Assembly: GCA_001804165.1 (NCBI GenBank)
Contig: MHFL01000013.1
Span: forward strand, 3,887 to 9,772
DNA length: 5,886 nucleotides
DNA from: Omnitrophica bacterium RIFCSPLOWO2_01_FULL_45_10
GTDB lineage: Bacteria; Omnitrophota; Gorgyraeia; 2-01-FULL-45-10
Reading direction: 5' to 3'
Positions within the stretch are counted from its first letter, which is position 1; the number at the start of each line of letters is the position of its first letter. The position numbers and the translations under genes were made by a program. Of this stretch, positions 4,452 to 5,886 are shown one piece after another. Below the pieces are notes generated by a model that saw only the letters and a program-made list of their open reading frames with translations, was not told where the DNA came from and made no database searches.

Positions 4452-5886
4452 CTACACAACCTCTATCTCCAACTCCAACTCAATATTATAATTCTCCCTC
4501 ACCTTCTCTTTTATCATCTCGATCATATCCAGTACATCTGTTGCCGTCGCGCCGCCCCTATTTATGATAAAATTCGCGTGCTTAGTCGAAACCTGAGCTC
4601 CCCCGATCCTCTTCCCTTTCAGTCCCAGCATATCTATCATCTGACCGCAGGTAAATTGAAATCCTGATGGATTTTTGAAGACGCACCCGGCGCTCGGGAT
4701 ATCGAGAACCTGCTTTACCTTCTTCATCTTTAAAAATCTTGCGCACCGCGATCTCAAAATTCTTTCATCATCCTTTTTCAGTTTAAGCCTTACCTCCAAT
4801 ATTATGTAACCTTTTAAGTTCGCGCATCTATAACCGAATTTTAACTTCTTCTTTTTCAAAATCTTCGTCGCTCCTTCACGGTCCATCGCCTTCACAGATG
4901 TCACGGAATCTCCCATGTTTTTGAACATGGGGCTCGCCTGGCCTCCGGCATTCATATAAATCGCGCCGCCGACGGTTCCCGGTATGCCGACGAGCGATTC
5001 AAGGCCGCCAAGCCCTTTTTCACACGAAAGCAGCACCAAACGGGCCAGGCTATATCCGGCCCCGACCCTCACCGTGTCTTTCTTGAATTCGATCCGTCGA
5101 AAGTCTAGAGCCGTTAAACGGATGACTATGCCCTTGAAGCCCGTGTCCCTGGCCAGGATGTTCGAGCCGTTACCTATGACAAAAACCGGCATTTTCATGG
5201 ATTTAGCGAGACGCAGTATTTTTTTCAGGTCCCGCGCGCCATGCGGCTCAACCCAAATATACGCCGATCCGCCTATCCTGAAAGTGGTATGTTTTCTTAA
5301 CGGTTCGCCTATTATAACCTTTGCCCGGCATGAACGCTTGATCTTTTCCGCGAGGTCAATATGCCCGGATAACAGTTCTCTCTGTAAATCACGGCAAAGT
5401 TCATCAGCGGTCGTTCTAATATCGCCCGCGCCTAATATCAATATCATATCGCCGCGTTTCTTTGACCTCATTATATAATTCGGGACCTTATCTTTTTTCA
5501 TTATTCGCGCGTCTTTATGACCGTTGCGCTTGACCGCATCGAAAATATTCTTAACTGAAATGCCGTCGATCGGCCGCTCGCTTGCCGCGTATATATCGGT
5601 CAGTATAAGTTTATCGGCTTTTTTAAAGCACCTTCCGAAATCTTCCGCCAGGAATTTCGTGCGCGTATACCTGTGCGGTTGAAATACCACTACGCGGCGC
5701 CTGCTGTTCCAATTTCCGCACGCATCCAGGACCGCCTTTATCTCAGTAGGATGATGCGCGTAGTCGTCTATCAGCATGATGCCGTCATCGTCATACCTTA
5801 GATGGAATCTTCTCTTTGCCCCGCGAAAACCTTTTATGGAATCCGCTATATTATTGAATGACAGGCCCAAATTTAATCCAACCAGA
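4452..5886 (-). CDS. murC-murB: MurC-MurB fusion: UDP-MurNAc--L-alanine ligase (C-terminal part) joined to UDP-N-acetylenolpyruvoylglucosamine reductase; 5' end beyond window
   Basis: One open frame of 477 residues runs in from the window edge. Residues 1 to about 170 are the MurC C-terminal domain: DDYAHHPTEIKAVLDA (40-55), VVVFQPHRYTRTK (65-77), DIYAASERPIDG (97-108) and ILGAGDIRTTADEL (150-163). MurC adds L-Ala to UDP-MurNAc. From about 173 to 477 is a complete MurB, the FAD enzyme that reduces enolpyruvyl-UDP-GlcNAc to UDP-MurNAc: HTTFRIGGSA (199-208), GNGSNIL (238-244), IPGTVGGAIYMNAGG (301-315), Tyr-Arg (352-353), SAGCVFKNP (398-406) and an acidic tail LELEIEVV. Its size, with no long extra insertion, fits the compact type II class. 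No stop and no in-frame ATG, GTG or TTG lies between the MurC end and FRIGG, so MurB cannot be started separately. Cys401 occupies the usual proton-donor Ser position. The two fused steps are consecutive in the pathway in reverse order (MurB, then MurC). The TTG at 5870 is not the start, since MurC sequence continues upstream. Confidence 0.95.
   Translation of the reverse strand, partial: LVGLNLGLSFNNIADSIKGFRGAKRRFHLRYDDDGIMLIDDYAHHPTEIKAVLDACGNWNSRRRVVVFQPHRYTRTKFLAEDFGRCFKKADKLILTDIYAASERPIDGISVKNIFDAVKRNGHKDARIMKKDKVPNYIMRSKKRGDMILILGAGDIRTTADELCRDLQRELLSGHIDLAEKIKRSCRAKVIIGEPLRKHTTFRIGGSAYIWVEPHGARDLKKILRLAKSMKMPVFVIGNGSNILARDTGFKGIVIRLTALDFRRIEFKKDTVRVGAGYSLARLVLLSCEKGLGGLESLVGIPGTVGGAIYMNAGGQASPMFKNMGDSVTSVKAMDREGATKILKKKKLKFGYRCANLKGYIILEVRLKLKKDDERILRSRCARFLKMKKVKQVLDIPSAGCVFKNPSGFQFTCGQMIDMLGLKGKRIGGAQVSTKHANFIINRGGATATDVLDMIEMIKEKVRENYNIELELEIEVV

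Noticed and set aside
4436..4459. TTG at 4459 as the ddl start
   Set aside because: It would add eight residues unlike a Ddl N-terminus and would place the good Shine-Dalgarno inside the coding region. The ATG at 4435 gives the normal family length.
4912..4931. 8-bp hairpin CCCATGTT/AACATGGG with a four-base loop
   Set aside because: It lies within the murB coding sequence for PMFKNMG and is explained by codons. There is no T-run and no gene boundary nearby.
4984..5478. Plus-strand open frame of 164 codons
   Set aside because: It lies wholly inside the MurC-MurB gene on the opposite strand, where all the conserved motifs are. Its translation shows no recognisable domain, and it is a shadow of the real frame.
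5868..5870. TTG at 5870 as the start of the MurC-MurB gene
   Set aside because: The frame stays open to the window edge with MurC-like sequence, and the MurC N-terminal and central domains must lie beyond it.

Overview
The window is a bacterial chromosomal segment in which every supported gene lies on the minus strand, so transcription runs from high to low coordinates. In that order it holds the 3' part of a murC-murB fusion, ddl, ftsQ, a divergent ftsA, then gatC and the 5' part of gatA. The first four form the end of a dcw (division and cell wall) cluster. They make the UDP-MurNAc-L-Ala precursor, make D-Ala-D-Ala, and supply the divisome proteins FtsQ and FtsA. The last two encode subunits of the GatCAB amidotransferase, which corrects mischarged Glu-tRNA(Gln) and/or Asp-tRNA(Asn); gatB is not in view.

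Layout: bases 5886-4452 hold MurC(C-terminal)-MurB; 4435-3518 hold ddl; 3517-3426 is a 92-bp gap containing a roughly 63-bp imperfect inverted repeat; 3425-2631 hold ftsQ; 2646-1618 hold the FtsA-like gene, overlapping ftsQ by 16 bp; 1617-1467 is a gap packed with inverted repeats, including a perfect 30-bp palindrome, followed by a candidate promoter for gatC; 1466-1146 hold gatC; 1146-1 hold gatA, cut by the window edge. No gene-free stretch exceeds 300 bases. I see no tRNA, rRNA, CRISPR array, transposase or phage gene.

The organism makes peptidoglycan. The murC-murB fusion, the degenerate FtsA and the palindromic intergenic repeats suggest an uncultivated lineage, perhaps in or near the PVC superphylum (for example Omnitrophota). 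This is inferred from style of organisation and not proved by the sequence.

Most of the window is conventional housekeeping. The observation most worth following is the FtsA-like protein. It keeps the FtsA-specific 1C domain and the C-terminal membrane-targeting helix. It has altered all three recognisable nucleotide-binding loops and lacks most or all of subdomain 2B, the part that binds the FtsZ tail in characterised FtsA proteins. No ftsZ follows it, although that is where ftsZ usually lies. This could mark a reworked division apparatus. I found no wholly new system.
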